Part shown: positions 24,201 through 32,327 of the stretch, one piece after another
Layout of the letters: each line of letters starts with the position of its first letter
Position numbering within the stretch: position 1 is the first letter of the stretch
Assembly (NCBI GenBank): GCA_052389435.1
Contig: JBQTIB010000066.1
Location: forward strand, 1-64,000
Reading direction: 5' to 3'
Length of the DNA stretch: 64,000 nucleotides
Source: JBQTKD01 sp052389435
Lineage (GTDB): Bacteria; Actinomycetota; Actinomycetes; Sporichthyales; Sporichthyaceae
Translations under genes and position numbers: made by a program
The notes under the pieces: model-generated
Told to the model about the DNA's origin: nothing
Databases searched by the model: none
The model's input: only the letters and a program-made list of their open reading frames with translations

Positions 24201-24913
24201 TGGACTTCGCTTCCGAGACGGCCACGACGCTGGTCGCCGTCGCGCACGGGAGCCGTCGGGCCGCCGCTCAGGACACCGCGCGGGAACTGCTGGCGGTCGT
24301 TCGCCTGCAACGGCCGGAGCTGACGGTGCGTGAGGCCTACGTCGAGTTGGCCGCCCCGTCGCTGCCGGACACCCTGGCGTCCTGCACGGGCGAGGTGGCG
24401 GTGGTGCCACTGCTGCTGGGCATGGGCTTCCACATCGCCCACGACGTCTCGACCGTCGCCGACTTCCACCGGCCCGGCACCCCGTGCGCTCCGGCGCTCG
24501 GCCCGGACTGGCTGCTCGCCGACGCGTTGGCGGACCGCCTGCGCACGGCCGAGGGCGTCGCGGCGTCGCACCCCGTCGTCCTCGCCGCCGCCGGCTCCTC
24601 GGACCCGCGCTCGGCCGAGGGCGCGGAGCGGATGGCCGCGATGCTCGCCGCCCGGCTGGGCCGCGAGGTCCACGCCGCGTTCAACTCCTCGGCCCGCCCG
24701 ACGGTCGTGGAGACCGTCGAGCGTCTGCGGGCCGCGGGCCATGCCCGCGTCTCGGCCGCGAGCTACCTGCTCTGGCCGGGCCGCTTCGCCGACGAGGTCG
24801 CGGCCTGCGGCGCCGACGTGGTGTCCGCCCCCATCGGCCCCCACCCGGCGTTGGTGGACCTGGTCCTGGCCCGCTACGACGCCGCAGTTCTCGCATCTCC
24901 TGTCGGCGTGTAG
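24200..24913 (+). CDS. Sirohydrochlorin chelatase-like protein (CbiX/SirB family)
   Basis: 237 residues. The N-terminal VAVAHGSRRAAAQDTARELL has the catalytic His of CbiX-type chelatases, which insert Fe2+ or Co2+ into sirohydrochlorin. A second half with VVLAAAGSSDPRSAEGAERM lacks an equivalent His at the same point, typical for the long two-domain form. With the preceding HemD-like fusion it would provide siroheme for NirB. Its ATG overlaps the previous stop by one base. Its 3' end overlaps the convergent MFS gene by 40 bases. Confidence 0.88.
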   Translation: MDFASETATTLVAVAHGSRRAAAQDTARELLAVVRLQRPELTVREAYVELAAPSLPDTLASCTGEVAVVPLLLGMGFHIAHDVSTVADFHRPGTPCAPALGPDWLLADALADRLRTAEGVAASHPVVLAAAGSSDPRSAEGAERMAAMLAARLGREVHAAFNSSARPTVVETVERLRAAGHARVSAASYLLWPGRFADEVAACGADVVSAPIGPHPALVDLVLARYDAAVLASPVGV

Positions 24914-26232
24914 GGCCATCCCCGCGCGTCGATAGCCCCACCCGCCGGCGGAAGTGGGGTGTCGGGGGAGCGTGGCGGGCGTGCGAGGGCGTAGAGCGGA
25001 GCGGGCAGAACGAGCAGGATCGCCGCCACCGCGAACGCGGCCGGGAGGCCCTGGCCCGCGGCCAGGGCGCCCAGGGCCGGGGCCGCGATCACCCCGCCCA
25101 GGCGGCTGGTGAGGCTGTTGAGGCTCACCATCGTCGAGCGGTGTTCGGCGCCGACGTGACGATGCACCAGGCCGTAGTGCGCGACGTTCGCGGCACCGTG
25201 GACGAGGTAGAAGCCGGCGTAGCCGAGGACGAGTCCGACCGGTCCCGCGATCACGACGGCGAGGCTCACCCCGATGCCCTGGGCGATGCGGGTGACGATC
25301 GCGGCGCGCACCCAGGACCCAGTCCTTCGCGCGATCCACGGGGCCGCGGCCGCCCCGGCGCCGCTGATGCTCCACGCGACGGCGGCGGTGAGGGCGTAGG
25401 CGGCGACGCCGCGGTCGGCGTCGCCCAGCAGTTCCACCATGCGCGGGCCGCTGAACAGTTCGACGCCGGTCATTCCCGCGCCCCACAGGCATTCGACGGC
25501 GAGCAGGGCCAGCAGAGCGGGGCCGGTGCGCACGAGCGCGACGGCCTCGCGAACGGTGCGACCGCTGCGTCGCACGGTGCGGGCGGCCGCGCGCAACCCC
25601 CGCCCCTGCCCGGAAAACGCTTCCGCGGAAGCGTTTTCGCCGGCGCGGTGCTCGTCGAGCAGGCGCCACGTCGCGGCGAGGTCGACGCACCGCAGAGCCA
25701 TGGCCACCAGGATCGGCAGCGCGAGAACAGGGAGGCCGGGGGCCGGGATCAGCGCGAGGCCGCCGCCCGCGAGCGCGCCGCCGGCTATGGCGATGGACAG
25801 CACTGTGCTCTGCGCGGACAGCGTGGACTCGATGTCCGCGTCGGGATCCGCGGCGAGCGCGGAGTCGACGTACCAGGACTCCAACGGGCCCGAGTCCAGC
25901 GCGCGGTAGATGCCCTCGACGACCCACGCCAGCGCGAAGAACGCGACGCTGTGCGCGAAGGAGCTGATCGCCAGCGAGGCGAGGCTGAACAGCCCCGCGA
26001 CGAGCAGGACCGGGCGGCGGCCGAGGGCGTCCGCAAGGCCGCCGGTCGGCAGTTCCAGCAGGGCGACGACGGCGCTGCCGAGGCCCGAGAGCAGCCCGAT
26101 GGCGGCGAGCGAGAGGCCCCGCTCCTGCAGCAGCACGACCAGCACCGGGATGGTGATGCCCGTCGGCAGCCACCTGGTCGCGGACAGCACGAGGAAGCGC
26201 CGCCGCACCTGCGCGGCGTCGTGGAGGGTCAT
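24874..26232 (-). CDS. MFS transporter
   Basis: A 452-residue membrane protein with about 12 predicted spans and the MFS inter-TM2/3 motif GGLADALGRRPVLLVAG. The substrate is unknown; drug or metabolite efflux is plausible because an ArsR-type regulator gene lies one base upstream on the same strand. The central cytosolic loop carries ENASAEAFSGQ, encoded by a 26-bp palindrome that also occurs, in shortened form, in the HNH gene at the start of the window. The ATG at 26232 begins the protein just ahead of the first span. Confidence 0.88.
   Translation of the reverse strand: MTLHDAAQVRRRFLVLSATRWLPTGITIPVLVVLLQERGLSLAAIGLLSGLGSAVVALLELPTGGLADALGRRPVLLVAGLFSLASLAISSFAHSVAFFALAWVVEGIYRALDSGPLESWYVDSALAADPDADIESTLSAQSTVLSIAIAGGALAGGGLALIPAPGLPVLALPILVAMALRCVDLAATWRLLDEHRAGENASAEAFSGQGRGLRAAARTVRRSGRTVREAVALVRTGPALLALLAVECLWGAGMTGVELFSGPRMVELLGDADRGVAAYALTAAVAWSISGAGAAAAPWIARRTGSWVRAAIVTRIAQGIGVSLAVVIAGPVGLVLGYAGFYLVHGAANVAHYGLVHRHVGAEHRSTMVSLNSLTSRLGGVIAAPALGALAAGQGLPAAFAVAAILLVLPAPLYALARPPRSPDTPLPPAGGAIDARGWPYTPTGDARTAAS
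25613..25638. repeat. 26-bp perfect palindrome, repeat copy 2 (inside MFS gene)
   Basis: GAAAACGCTTCCG followed by its exact complement CGGAAGCGTTTTC. Its first 21 bases are identical to 731-751. It encodes ENASAEAF in the cytosolic loop of the transporter, where an insertion is tolerated. Confidence 0.8.
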
Positions 26233-26233
26233 G

Positions 26234-26851
26234 TCAGGCTCGCGTGTCCGGGTGCAGTTGGACCATGAACGCGACGGGCATCGGCACGGCGGGGTCCGCC
26301 GGGGGAGCGGTGGGATCGCCGACGAGTCCGGCCGCCTTCGCCACCTCGCCGAGCTCTCGGTACCGCGCGACGACCTCGTGCACCTCCCGGGAGAGCTCTT
26401 TCATCTGATCGACCGTCAGGTAGAGGCGGTAGTCGCTCATGTCCGACTCGAGCCACTCCGCGGGCCACTCGGACCGGTTGTCGAGCCACGACTGCGTGCG
26501 CTCGGTGCAGGTGCGCAGCTGGTAGCCGATGAGCCAGTCCGCGGCGGCGCGGTCGTCGGGGTTGTCCTGGAACTCCGCGTCCGACCAGCTCGTCATGTCG
26601 TGCGCCGCGCGCCACCAGCGGTCCCGGCCGTCGCCGCTGCCCGCCTCCTCCACGACCAGGCCCACGTCCGCCAGCTTGCGCAGGTGGTAGCTCGTCGTTC
26701 CGCTGTTGGTCCCCAGCCGGGTCGCGAGCTGCGTCGCCGTCGCCGGGCCCTGTAGGCGCAGTTGGCCGAGCAGTCGGCTCCGCAGCGGATGCGCGAGCGT
26801 CCGGATCGAGGCGGAGTCGAGCTCGACGTGGGTGGGCTGCTTCTCGGTCAT
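26234..26851 (-). CDS. ArsR/HTH_20-type transcriptional regulator
   Basis: 205 residues with an N-terminal winged helix (IRTLAHPLRSRLLGQLRLQG, TQLATRLGTNSGTTSYHLRKLADVGLV) followed by a C-terminal domain rich in Trp and acidic residues, the pattern of actinobacterial HTH_20 regulators. It is immediately upstream of the MFS gene (one-base gap) and surely cotranscribed. A very strong inverted repeat at 26867-26909 lies just before the ATG chosen here (26851), fitting autoregulation of the regulator-transporter operon. An ATG at 26884 is in frame but would sit inside that operator. Confidence 0.88.
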   Translation of the reverse strand: MTEKQPTHVELDSASIRTLAHPLRSRLLGQLRLQGPATATQLATRLGTNSGTTSYHLRKLADVGLVVEEAGSGDGRDRWWRAAHDMTSWSDAEFQDNPDDRAAADWLIGYQLRTCTERTQSWLDNRSEWPAEWLESDMSDYRLYLTVDQMKELSREVHEVVARYRELGEVAKAAGLVGDPTAPPADPAVPMPVAFMVQLHPDTRA

Positions 26852-26866
26852 GGCCCGACGGTAGAT

Positions 26867-26909
26867 CGCAGAATAGTTCTGCACAAGTATTCTGCAGAAC
26901 TATTCTGCG
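26867..26909. promoter_or_regulatory. Operator: 17-bp perfect inverted repeat
   Basis: CGCAGAATAGTTCTGCA and its exact complement are separated by 9 bases. Each arm contains a smaller dyad (AGAA-TAG-TTCT). It is A/T-rich for this genome, stands upstream of the ArsR-type gene and faces cysS; most likely the binding site of that regulator. Confidence 0.75.
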
Positions 26910-27001
26910 AATAGTCCGTCGGCGCAGGCGGTGTGCGCGGCTCGGGTCGGGCAGGGTTTCGGCGCGGCGGAGGGAGCGTGGCGCGCCGGTAGGCTTGGCC
27001 G

Positions 27002-28420
27002 GTGACGCTTCGCCTCTACGACACCGCCGCCCGTGCCGCGCGGGACTTCGTGCCCGCCGAACCAGGCAAGGTCTCGATCTACCTCTGCGGCGCGACCGTG
27101 CAGGCCCCGCCGCACATCGGGCACATCCGCTCCGGGGTGAACTTCGACGTCCTGCGGCGCTGGCTCGAGCACAACGGCAACGTGGTCACCTTCGTTCGGA
27201 ACGTCACCGACATCGACGACAAGATCCTGGCCAAGGGGCAGGCCGAGGGCGTCCCGTACTGGGTCGTCGCCGCCCGCAACGAACGCGCGTTCCAGGACGG
27301 GTACGCCGCTCTCGGCTGTCTGCCGCCCACCGTCGAGCCGCGCGCCACCGGGCACGTGCCCGAGATGATCGAACTGATGCACCGTCTGATCGCCAACGGT
27401 GCGGCCTACCAGGCCGGCGGCGACGTCTACTTCTCCGTGGGCGCGTTCAAGGACTACGGCGCCCTGTCGGGTCAGAAGCCCGACGCGATGCAGGCCGCCG
27501 CGGACACCGACGTCGAGACCCACAAGCGGGACCCGCGCGACTTCGCGCTGTGGAAGTCGGTCAAGCCCGGCGAGCCGTCGTGGGACACCCCGTTCGGCCC
27601 CGGCCGGCCGGGTTGGCACCTGGAGTGCTCGGCCATGGCCGGGAAGTACCTCGGGGACCGCTTCGACATCCACGGCGGCGGCCTGGACCTGGTCTTCCCC
27701 CACCACGAGAACGAGATCGCCCAGTCCAAGGCCGCAGGGGAGGACTTCGCCGCGTACTGGATGCACAACGGCTGGGTCACCATGAGCGGCGAGAAGATGA
27801 GCAAGTCGCTCGGCAACTCCCTGCTGGTCTCGGAGATGGTCAAGCGCTTCCGCCCCGTCGAACTGCGCTACTTCCTCGCCGCCCCGCACTACCGCTCGAT
27901 GGTCGAGTACTCCGAGGAGGCACTCGTCGAGGCCGGAAAGGCCTACGGGCGCATCGAAACGTTCCTGCGCAACGCCGCAGACCTCGTCGGTGAGATCGCC
28001 GTGGGATCGGTGACGGCCCCGTTCGCCGCAGCCCTGAACGACGATCTCGGCACGCCACTGGCGATCGCCGCGGTCCACGAGGCGGTCCGCGAGGGCAACA
28101 CGGCGCTGGCCGCCGGGGACAAGGAAGCGGCCCTCGCGCGGGCCGGCGAACTGCGCGCCATGCTCGGCGTGCTCGGCCTCGACCCGCTGTCCGCGCCGTG
28201 GGCCGCTGCGTCGACGGCGGACCTGACCGCCGTGGTGGACAGCCTCGTCCAGGTTGTGCTGAGTCAGCGTCAGGCGGCCCGGGAACGCAAGGACTACACC
28301 GCCGCGGACGCGATCCGCGACGGTTTGCGCAACGCCGGTGTCCTCGTCGAGGACACCGCCGCCGGGTCCCGGTGGACCATCGGACAGCCCACAGCGGGTT
28401 CTGCGGAAGGCTCCTCGTAA
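27002..28420 (+). CDS. cysS: Cysteinyl-tRNA synthetase
   Basis: 472-residue class I synthetase charging tRNA-Cys. Zinc ligands include Cys29 (IYLCGATVQ) and LECSAM/HHENE residues. The HIGH motif is at residues 38-41 (PHIGHIRSG), and KMSKS is near 263 (GEKMSKSLGN). The C-terminal DALR-type anticodon region ends with RKDYTAADAIRDGLRNAGV, typical of CysS. Length is normal. It overlaps rlmB by one base (TAATG), a conserved actinobacterial pair. Confidence 0.98.
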   Translation: MTLRLYDTAARAARDFVPAEPGKVSIYLCGATVQAPPHIGHIRSGVNFDVLRRWLEHNGNVVTFVRNVTDIDDKILAKGQAEGVPYWVVAARNERAFQDGYAALGCLPPTVEPRATGHVPEMIELMHRLIANGAAYQAGGDVYFSVGAFKDYGALSGQKPDAMQAAADTDVETHKRDPRDFALWKSVKPGEPSWDTPFGPGRPGWHLECSAMAGKYLGDRFDIHGGGLDLVFPHHENEIAQSKAAGEDFAAYWMHNGWVTMSGEKMSKSLGNSLLVSEMVKRFRPVELRYFLAAPHYRSMVEYSEEALVEAGKAYGRIETFLRNAADLVGEIAVGSVTAPFAAALNDDLGTPLAIAAVHEAVREGNTALAAGDKEAALARAGELRAMLGVLGLDPLSAPWAAASTADLTAVVDSLVQVVLSQRQAARERKDYTAADAIRDGLRNAGVLVEDTAAGSRWTIGQPTAGSAEGSS

Positions 28421-29415
28421 TGGCAGGCAACAGTCAGCGCAAGGGCGCGACGCGTACGGGCAAGAGCAAGAAGGGCGCCTCCGTCGGTTCCGGCGGTCAG
28501 CGCGCGCAGGCGTTGACCGGCAAGGGCCCGACGCCCAAGGCGACCGAGCGGACCGGCCACCCCGCCGCGCGCAAGGCGGCGGCCGCCGCCCGCCGTGCCG
28601 GCGCGCCCGCTCCGCGCAGCGGCGGCAAGCCCACCGCCCGGCAGCGTTCGACCAGCACGCGGGAGAAGAAGGAGGCGGGCGAACTCGTCGTCGGCCGCAA
28701 CTCCGTCCTCGAGGCGCTGCAGGCCGGGATCCCCGCCACCGCGCTCTACGTCGCCGAGCGCGTCGACGCCGACGACCGCGTCCGCGCCGTCGTGAAGTTC
28801 TGCACCGAGGCCGGGATCCCGCTGCTCGAGGCGCCGCGCCAGGAGCTCGACCGGCTCACCTCGCACGCCTACCACCAGGGCCTGGCCCTGCAGGTGCCCG
28901 CGTACTCCTACGCCCACGCCGACGACCTGCTGACCCGGGCCAGTCGTGCCCGGCAGATGCCGCTGATCGTCGCCCTCGACGGGGTCACCGACCCGCGCAA
29001 CCTCGGCGCGGTCCTGCGCTCGACCGAGGCCTTCGGCGGGCACGGCGTGCTCGTCCCGGAGCGGCGTGCCGCCGGCATGACCGCGGGCGCGTGGAAGGCC
29101 GCCGCCGGCGCCGGCGCGCGGCTGCCCGTCGCCCGGTGCACGAACCTGACCCGGGCGCTGCAGGCCTACGCCAAGGCGGGCCTGACCATCGCCGTGCTCG
29201 ACGGCGAGGCGGAGGTTTCCATCCACGAGTACGCGGCCGCCGTCGAACCGCTGTGCCTGGTCATCGGCTCCGAGGGCAAGGGCGTCTCGCGTCTGGTCGG
29301 GGAGGCCGCGGACGTGCACCTGCGCATCGCACTCGCCGGCCCGACCGAATCCCTCAACGCCGGCGTCGCCGCGGGTATCGCGCTCTACGAATTCTCGCGG
29401 CGCCGCAACGGCTGA
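28420..29415 (+). CDS. rlmB: 23S rRNA (guanosine-2'-O)-methyltransferase RlmB (TrmH/SpoU family)
   Basis: 331 residues. A basic, disordered N-terminal extension of ~80 residues (rich in Lys, Arg, Gly and Ala) precedes the substrate-binding domain (GELVVGRNSVLEALQAG) and the SPOUT methyltransferase domain. The SPOUT motifs are VALDGVTDPRNLGAVLRS, CLVIGSEGKGVSRLV and ESLNAGVAAGIALYE. RlmB-type enzymes methylate the 2'-hydroxyl of a guanosine in 23S rRNA domain V. The start overlaps the cysS stop; GGAAGG lies upstream. Confidence 0.95.
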   Translation: MAGNSQRKGATRTGKSKKGASVGSGGQRAQALTGKGPTPKATERTGHPAARKAAAAARRAGAPAPRSGGKPTARQRSTSTREKKEAGELVVGRNSVLEALQAGIPATALYVAERVDADDRVRAVVKFCTEAGIPLLEAPRQELDRLTSHAYHQGLALQVPAYSYAHADDLLTRASRARQMPLIVALDGVTDPRNLGAVLRSTEAFGGHGVLVPERRAAGMTAGAWKAAAGAGARLPVARCTNLTRALQAYAKAGLTIAVLDGEAEVSIHEYAAAVEPLCLVIGSEGKGVSRLVGEAADVHLRIALAGPTESLNAGVAAGIALYEFSRRRNG

Positions 29416-29510
29416 GTCCGCCGTGTCGTGACCTCTGTACACCGGGCGTGTCAGGCGTAGGCTCGAATCACGAGCCCATCACCTGCTTACGCCCGAGTCA
29501 GGAGGACACA

Positions 29511-29945
29511 TTGCGAGTCGCCGACGTGCTGCGCAGCAAGGGTGCCGAGGTGTTCACGGTGCAACCGGACACCACGGTGCGCGAGTTCCTCGACATCCTC
29601 GTCGCGCGTCGCATCGGTGCCTGCGTGCTCTCACCCGACGGCGCGGCCGTGGCCGGGATCGTCTCCGAACGGGACATCGCCGTCGGTTTGGCGTCCCGGG
29701 GTGCCTCGGTTCTCGAGGCGCCGGTGTCGAGCCTGGGCACCGTCGACGTGCAGGTCGCCGCGATGGACACGACGCTGGACGACCTGATGCGGATGATGAC
29801 GGACAAGCGCGTCCGCCACGTGCCGATCCTCGTCGAGGGCAGCCTGGCCGGCCTGGTCTCCATCGGCGACGTGGTCAAGCACCGCATGGACGAACTCGAA
29901 GCCGAGCGCCAGCACCTCGTGGACTACATCTCCTCCGCGGGCTAG
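29511..29945 (+). CDS. CBS-domain pair protein
   Basis: A 144-residue stand-alone Bateman module with two CBS domains (EVFTVQPDTTVREFLDILVARRIGACVL; TTLDDLMRMMTDKRVRHVPIL). Such proteins sense adenine nucleotides or other ligands, and in mycobacteria similar proteins (hypoxic response family) are often DevR-regulated. The start is a TTG with GGAGG five bases upstream; no ATG or GTG fits the beginning of the first CBS domain. It follows rlmB by 95 bases, probably with its own promoter. Confidence 0.9.
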   Translation: MRVADVLRSKGAEVFTVQPDTTVREFLDILVARRIGACVLSPDGAAVAGIVSERDIAVGLASRGASVLEAPVSSLGTVDVQVAAMDTTLDDLMRMMTDKRVRHVPILVEGSLAGLVSIGDVVKHRMDELEAERQHLVDYISSAG

Positions 29946-29962
29946 GACCACGCCGTCGGGGT

Positions 29963-30715
29963 CTACTTCGTGTCGACCCAGATCTCCTTGGTCAGGTTGC
30001 CCGCGAGGGTGGAGGTGCCGTAGTAGCGGGCACGCCAGAAGCCGTCGCCGGGGGAGCGCATGTCGCCGTAGTAGATGCCGCCGTCGATCCCGGGGGGCGG
30101 GCCGAGCTTGGTCCAGGTGCTCGAGCCCTTCTTGCGCCATTCGATGTGCACGACCTGGCCGGGCAGCGAGGCGTACTCCGCCGAACCGGCCGAGGCGAGG
30201 CTGACGCCGACGACGACCTTGCCCGCGACCTCGGTCCGACAGTCGTTCGCGCACGCCCTGTCTGCCTGCCAGTTGTTCATCGCAACGTGCCGCTTGAGCG
30301 AGAAGGTGTCCAGAACCGCGGTGTTGCCGGTGCTGTTGCCGGCTGCGTCCCGGGCGGCGGCGCGGATCGACCACTTCCCGAGGGAGGTGGCGAGCTTGAC
30401 CGGAACGGAGCCCTTCCAGACGCCGTCCTTCGCGGTACCGGAGGCGCGCTTCAGTTTCACGACGTACACCGGCGCCCCGCCGCTCGGCTTGTAGAGCTTG
30501 GCGTACACGGCGTCGACCCCGACGTTGTCGGTGACGCGCATCGAGACCGCGACGTCCTGAGACACCTTCGGCTTGAGTGCGTAGACCTCCTTGCCGGTGG
30601 ACACCGACCTGACGACCGGCGTGGTCCGGTCCGCCCCGGCGGCCTCCGCCGCGCCGGCGAAGGGCACGCCCGCGAGGATGCCGACGATGGTCATTCCAAG
30701 CACGGTTCTACGCAC
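29963..30715 (-). CDS. Secreted Ig-like repeat protein, unknown function
   Basis: 250 residues with signal peptide (TVLGMTIVGILAGVPFAGAAEA). The mature part has one or two beta-sandwich modules of bacterial Ig type (VSQDVAVSMRVTDNVGVDAVYAKLY, WSIRAAARDAAGNSTGNTAVLDTF) and a C-terminal module ending in ATLAGN-like strands (YYGTSTLAGNLTKEIWVDTK). It has two cysteines (RACANDC). No catalytic motif is visible; a surface adhesion or structural role is a guess. GTG 30715 preceded by GGAG gives a normal signal peptide. Confidence 0.75.
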   Translation of the reverse strand: MRRTVLGMTIVGILAGVPFAGAAEAAGADRTTPVVRSVSTGKEVYALKPKVSQDVAVSMRVTDNVGVDAVYAKLYKPSGGAPVYVVKLKRASGTAKDGVWKGSVPVKLATSLGKWSIRAAARDAAGNSTGNTAVLDTFSLKRHVAMNNWQADRACANDCRTEVAGKVVVGVSLASAGSAEYASLPGQVVHIEWRKKGSSTWTKLGPPPGIDGGIYYGDMRSPGDGFWRARYYGTSTLAGNLTKEIWVDTK

Positions 30716-30840
30716 GTCTGCTCCGCGGTCGCGATTCGATCGACTGTTGTGATCGTTTGTACGCGCTTCGCGGGTCGTGCACTTCCGACGAACGGACACT
30801 TCCGGATGGTCCGTTCGCCGGAGTGGGGGTGAAAGGCGAA

Positions 30841-30876
30841 CGCGGGGCCGACGCCGTGATCGACGTCGGCCCCGCG
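30841..30876. terminator. Terminator of the DUF4394 gene
   Basis: Perfect 13-bp arms CGCGGGGCCGACG and CGTCGGCCCCGCG with a 10-base loop, 7 bases beyond the stop of the minus-strand gene and followed on that strand by TTCGCCTTTC. Confidence 0.75.
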
Positions 30877-30883
30877 GTGGGAC

Positions 30884-31759
30884 CTAGCGCTGGTTGAGCG
30901 GCAGCGCGATGCCGACGATCGTGCGCTTGCCGAACTCGCCGAGGCGACGGGCGTCGCCGGTGAGCAGGTCGATCGCGTAGAAGCCGCCGCGCCCGTTGAC
31001 GGTCAACGAGGCAAACGCGCTGTTGTTCACGGCCTGCCCGCCGCGCAGCTTCGAGTGGATGTCGAAGCCCACCGCCGTGGTGGTGTCGACGCCGAGCTTG
31101 CCGGTGGGGGCGAGGGTTCCGGCGTTGGCGGGCGACTGCAGCGCGACCCGATCGAGCGCCGCGTCGATGTCGAAGAGCGTCGTCGCGGTGTCCGGGTCGT
31201 TGTCGTTGTTCGTGTAGGCGGCACCGGTGACGTCGGTCGCCGGCACGGTGCCGGTGGCGGGAGCGACGGCCGGATTGGTGAGCGGACCGTCGATCACCGT
31301 CGCGGGCGTCGGGGCGCTGATCGTGTACCGCAGGTTCTGCCCGCTCGCGGCGACGATCCGCAACGCGTCCGCGGCGGGGTTGAAGTCGAAGCCGAACGCG
31401 GCGCCCGCCGAGCCGAGGTCGAGCTGGGCGTCCTTGGTGGCGCGCGCGTTGCGGTCGTTGACGGTGTAGAGACTGCCGTCGCCGGCGAGCGCGTAGAGCT
31501 TGCCGTTGGACGGGCGGTAGTCGATCCCGACGAGCTTGTCGCCGGACTCCAGTCCGGTCACCTTGCCGATGGAGCGGGCAGAGCCGGGACTGTTGGCGCG
31601 GAAGCAGACGAGCTCGTTGCCCGAGGTCAGACCCACCACCTGCAGCCCGTTGCCGCGGCCGCAGTCGCCGGCACGGCTAGCCGCCCCCGCGAGGGGCGCG
31701 GTGGCCAGCAGCAGACCGCCGACGGCGGCTGCCGCGGCGATCGTGGGGAGAACCTTCAT
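30884..31759 (-). CDS. DUF4394 domain-containing secreted protein
   Basis: 291 residues. A signal peptide (MKVLPTIAAAAAVGG...ATAPLAGAA) precedes a DUF4394 beta-propeller-like region with repeated strands (LVGIDYRPSNGKLYALAGDGSLYTVN, AFGFDFNPAADALRIVAASGQNLRY, RGGFYAIDLLTGDARRLG). Such proteins are exported and of unknown function. The reading frame continues upstream, but the ATG at 31759 is at the signal peptide and has GAGGTTGG before it. Transcription from the 168-bp region between it and tRNA-Thr is expected. Confidence 0.85.
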   Translation of the reverse strand: MKVLPTIAAAAAVGGLLLATAPLAGAASRAGDCGRGNGLQVVGLTSGNELVCFRANSPGSARSIGKVTGLESGDKLVGIDYRPSNGKLYALAGDGSLYTVNDRNARATKDAQLDLGSAGAAFGFDFNPAADALRIVAASGQNLRYTISAPTPATVIDGPLTNPAVAPATGTVPATDVTGAAYTNNDNDPDTATTLFDIDAALDRVALQSPANAGTLAPTGKLGVDTTTAVGFDIHSKLRGGQAVNNSAFASLTVNGRGGFYAIDLLTGDARRLGEFGKRTIVGIALPLNQR

Positions 31760-31927
31760 GTACCAACCTCCGAAGCGAGTGGCGTGCTGTCCTGGCCTAT
31801 ACGGGGCCGCTCGGCGGATCGATGGGTGCGAAGGGGCACCGATTTTCAGAGTTCGCGCGCGAACCCCCACGAACCGGGACACAGTCGGCTGTGGGATCTC
31901 CCAGGTCGAGGGAGGCGGGAGAGTGGG

Positions 31928-32001
31928 AGCCCCGTAACAGATTCGAACTGTTGACCCTCCGCTTACAAGGCGGATGCTCTGGCCACCTGAGCTAACGGGG
32001 C
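31928..32001 (-). tRNA. tRNA-Thr (anticodon UGU)
   Basis: 74-nt cloverleaf: acceptor GCCCCGT/ACGGGGC, D arm GCTC...GAGC, anticodon arm TCCGC-CTTGTAA-GCGGA with anticodon TGT, T arm AACAG-TTCGAAT-CTGTT. CCA is not encoded. It decodes ACA. Confidence 0.95.
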
Positions 32002-32111
32002 GGGCGTGCGAGGCGATTCTACGGCGCGTCCGGCCGGCAGTTCGGTGTACGTACGGCGTAGCTGGGCCGCGAACGCTCGACACGGGGCCGCCGCGGGTGC
32101 ACGCTGACGGA

Positions 32112-32327
32112 ATGTTGTCGATGGTGCCGATGGTGGCGCTGTCCTGCCTGTGCGCCTGCGCGGCCGGGTTCGCATCGTGGGTCTGCGCCTACGACCGCGC
32201 CTTTCCGGTGTACGGACGCGCCGAGGCCAAGAGGCTGGCTCTGCGCGCGATTCCCGGGCCGTTCGTCTACTTCCTGGTTCTGGGTCTGTTCGTCTCGTTC
32301 CTGCTGCCGTGGTTCGTCAAGCTGTAG
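32112..32327 (+). CDS. Small membrane protein, unknown function
   Basis: 71 residues with two hydrophobic segments (MVALSCLCACAAGFASWVCA and GPFVYFLVLGLFVSFLLPW) separated by a basic loop (GRAEAKRLALR). No family is recognised. The ATG is the first in frame after the tRNA-Thr gene. Its stop codon is immediately adjacent to the stop of the convergent response-regulator gene. Codon usage has the expected G/C third positions, which supports coding. Confidence 0.6.
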   Translation: MLSMVPMVALSCLCACAAGFASWVCAYDRAFPVYGRAEAKRLALRAIPGPFVYFLVLGLFVSFLLPWFVKL

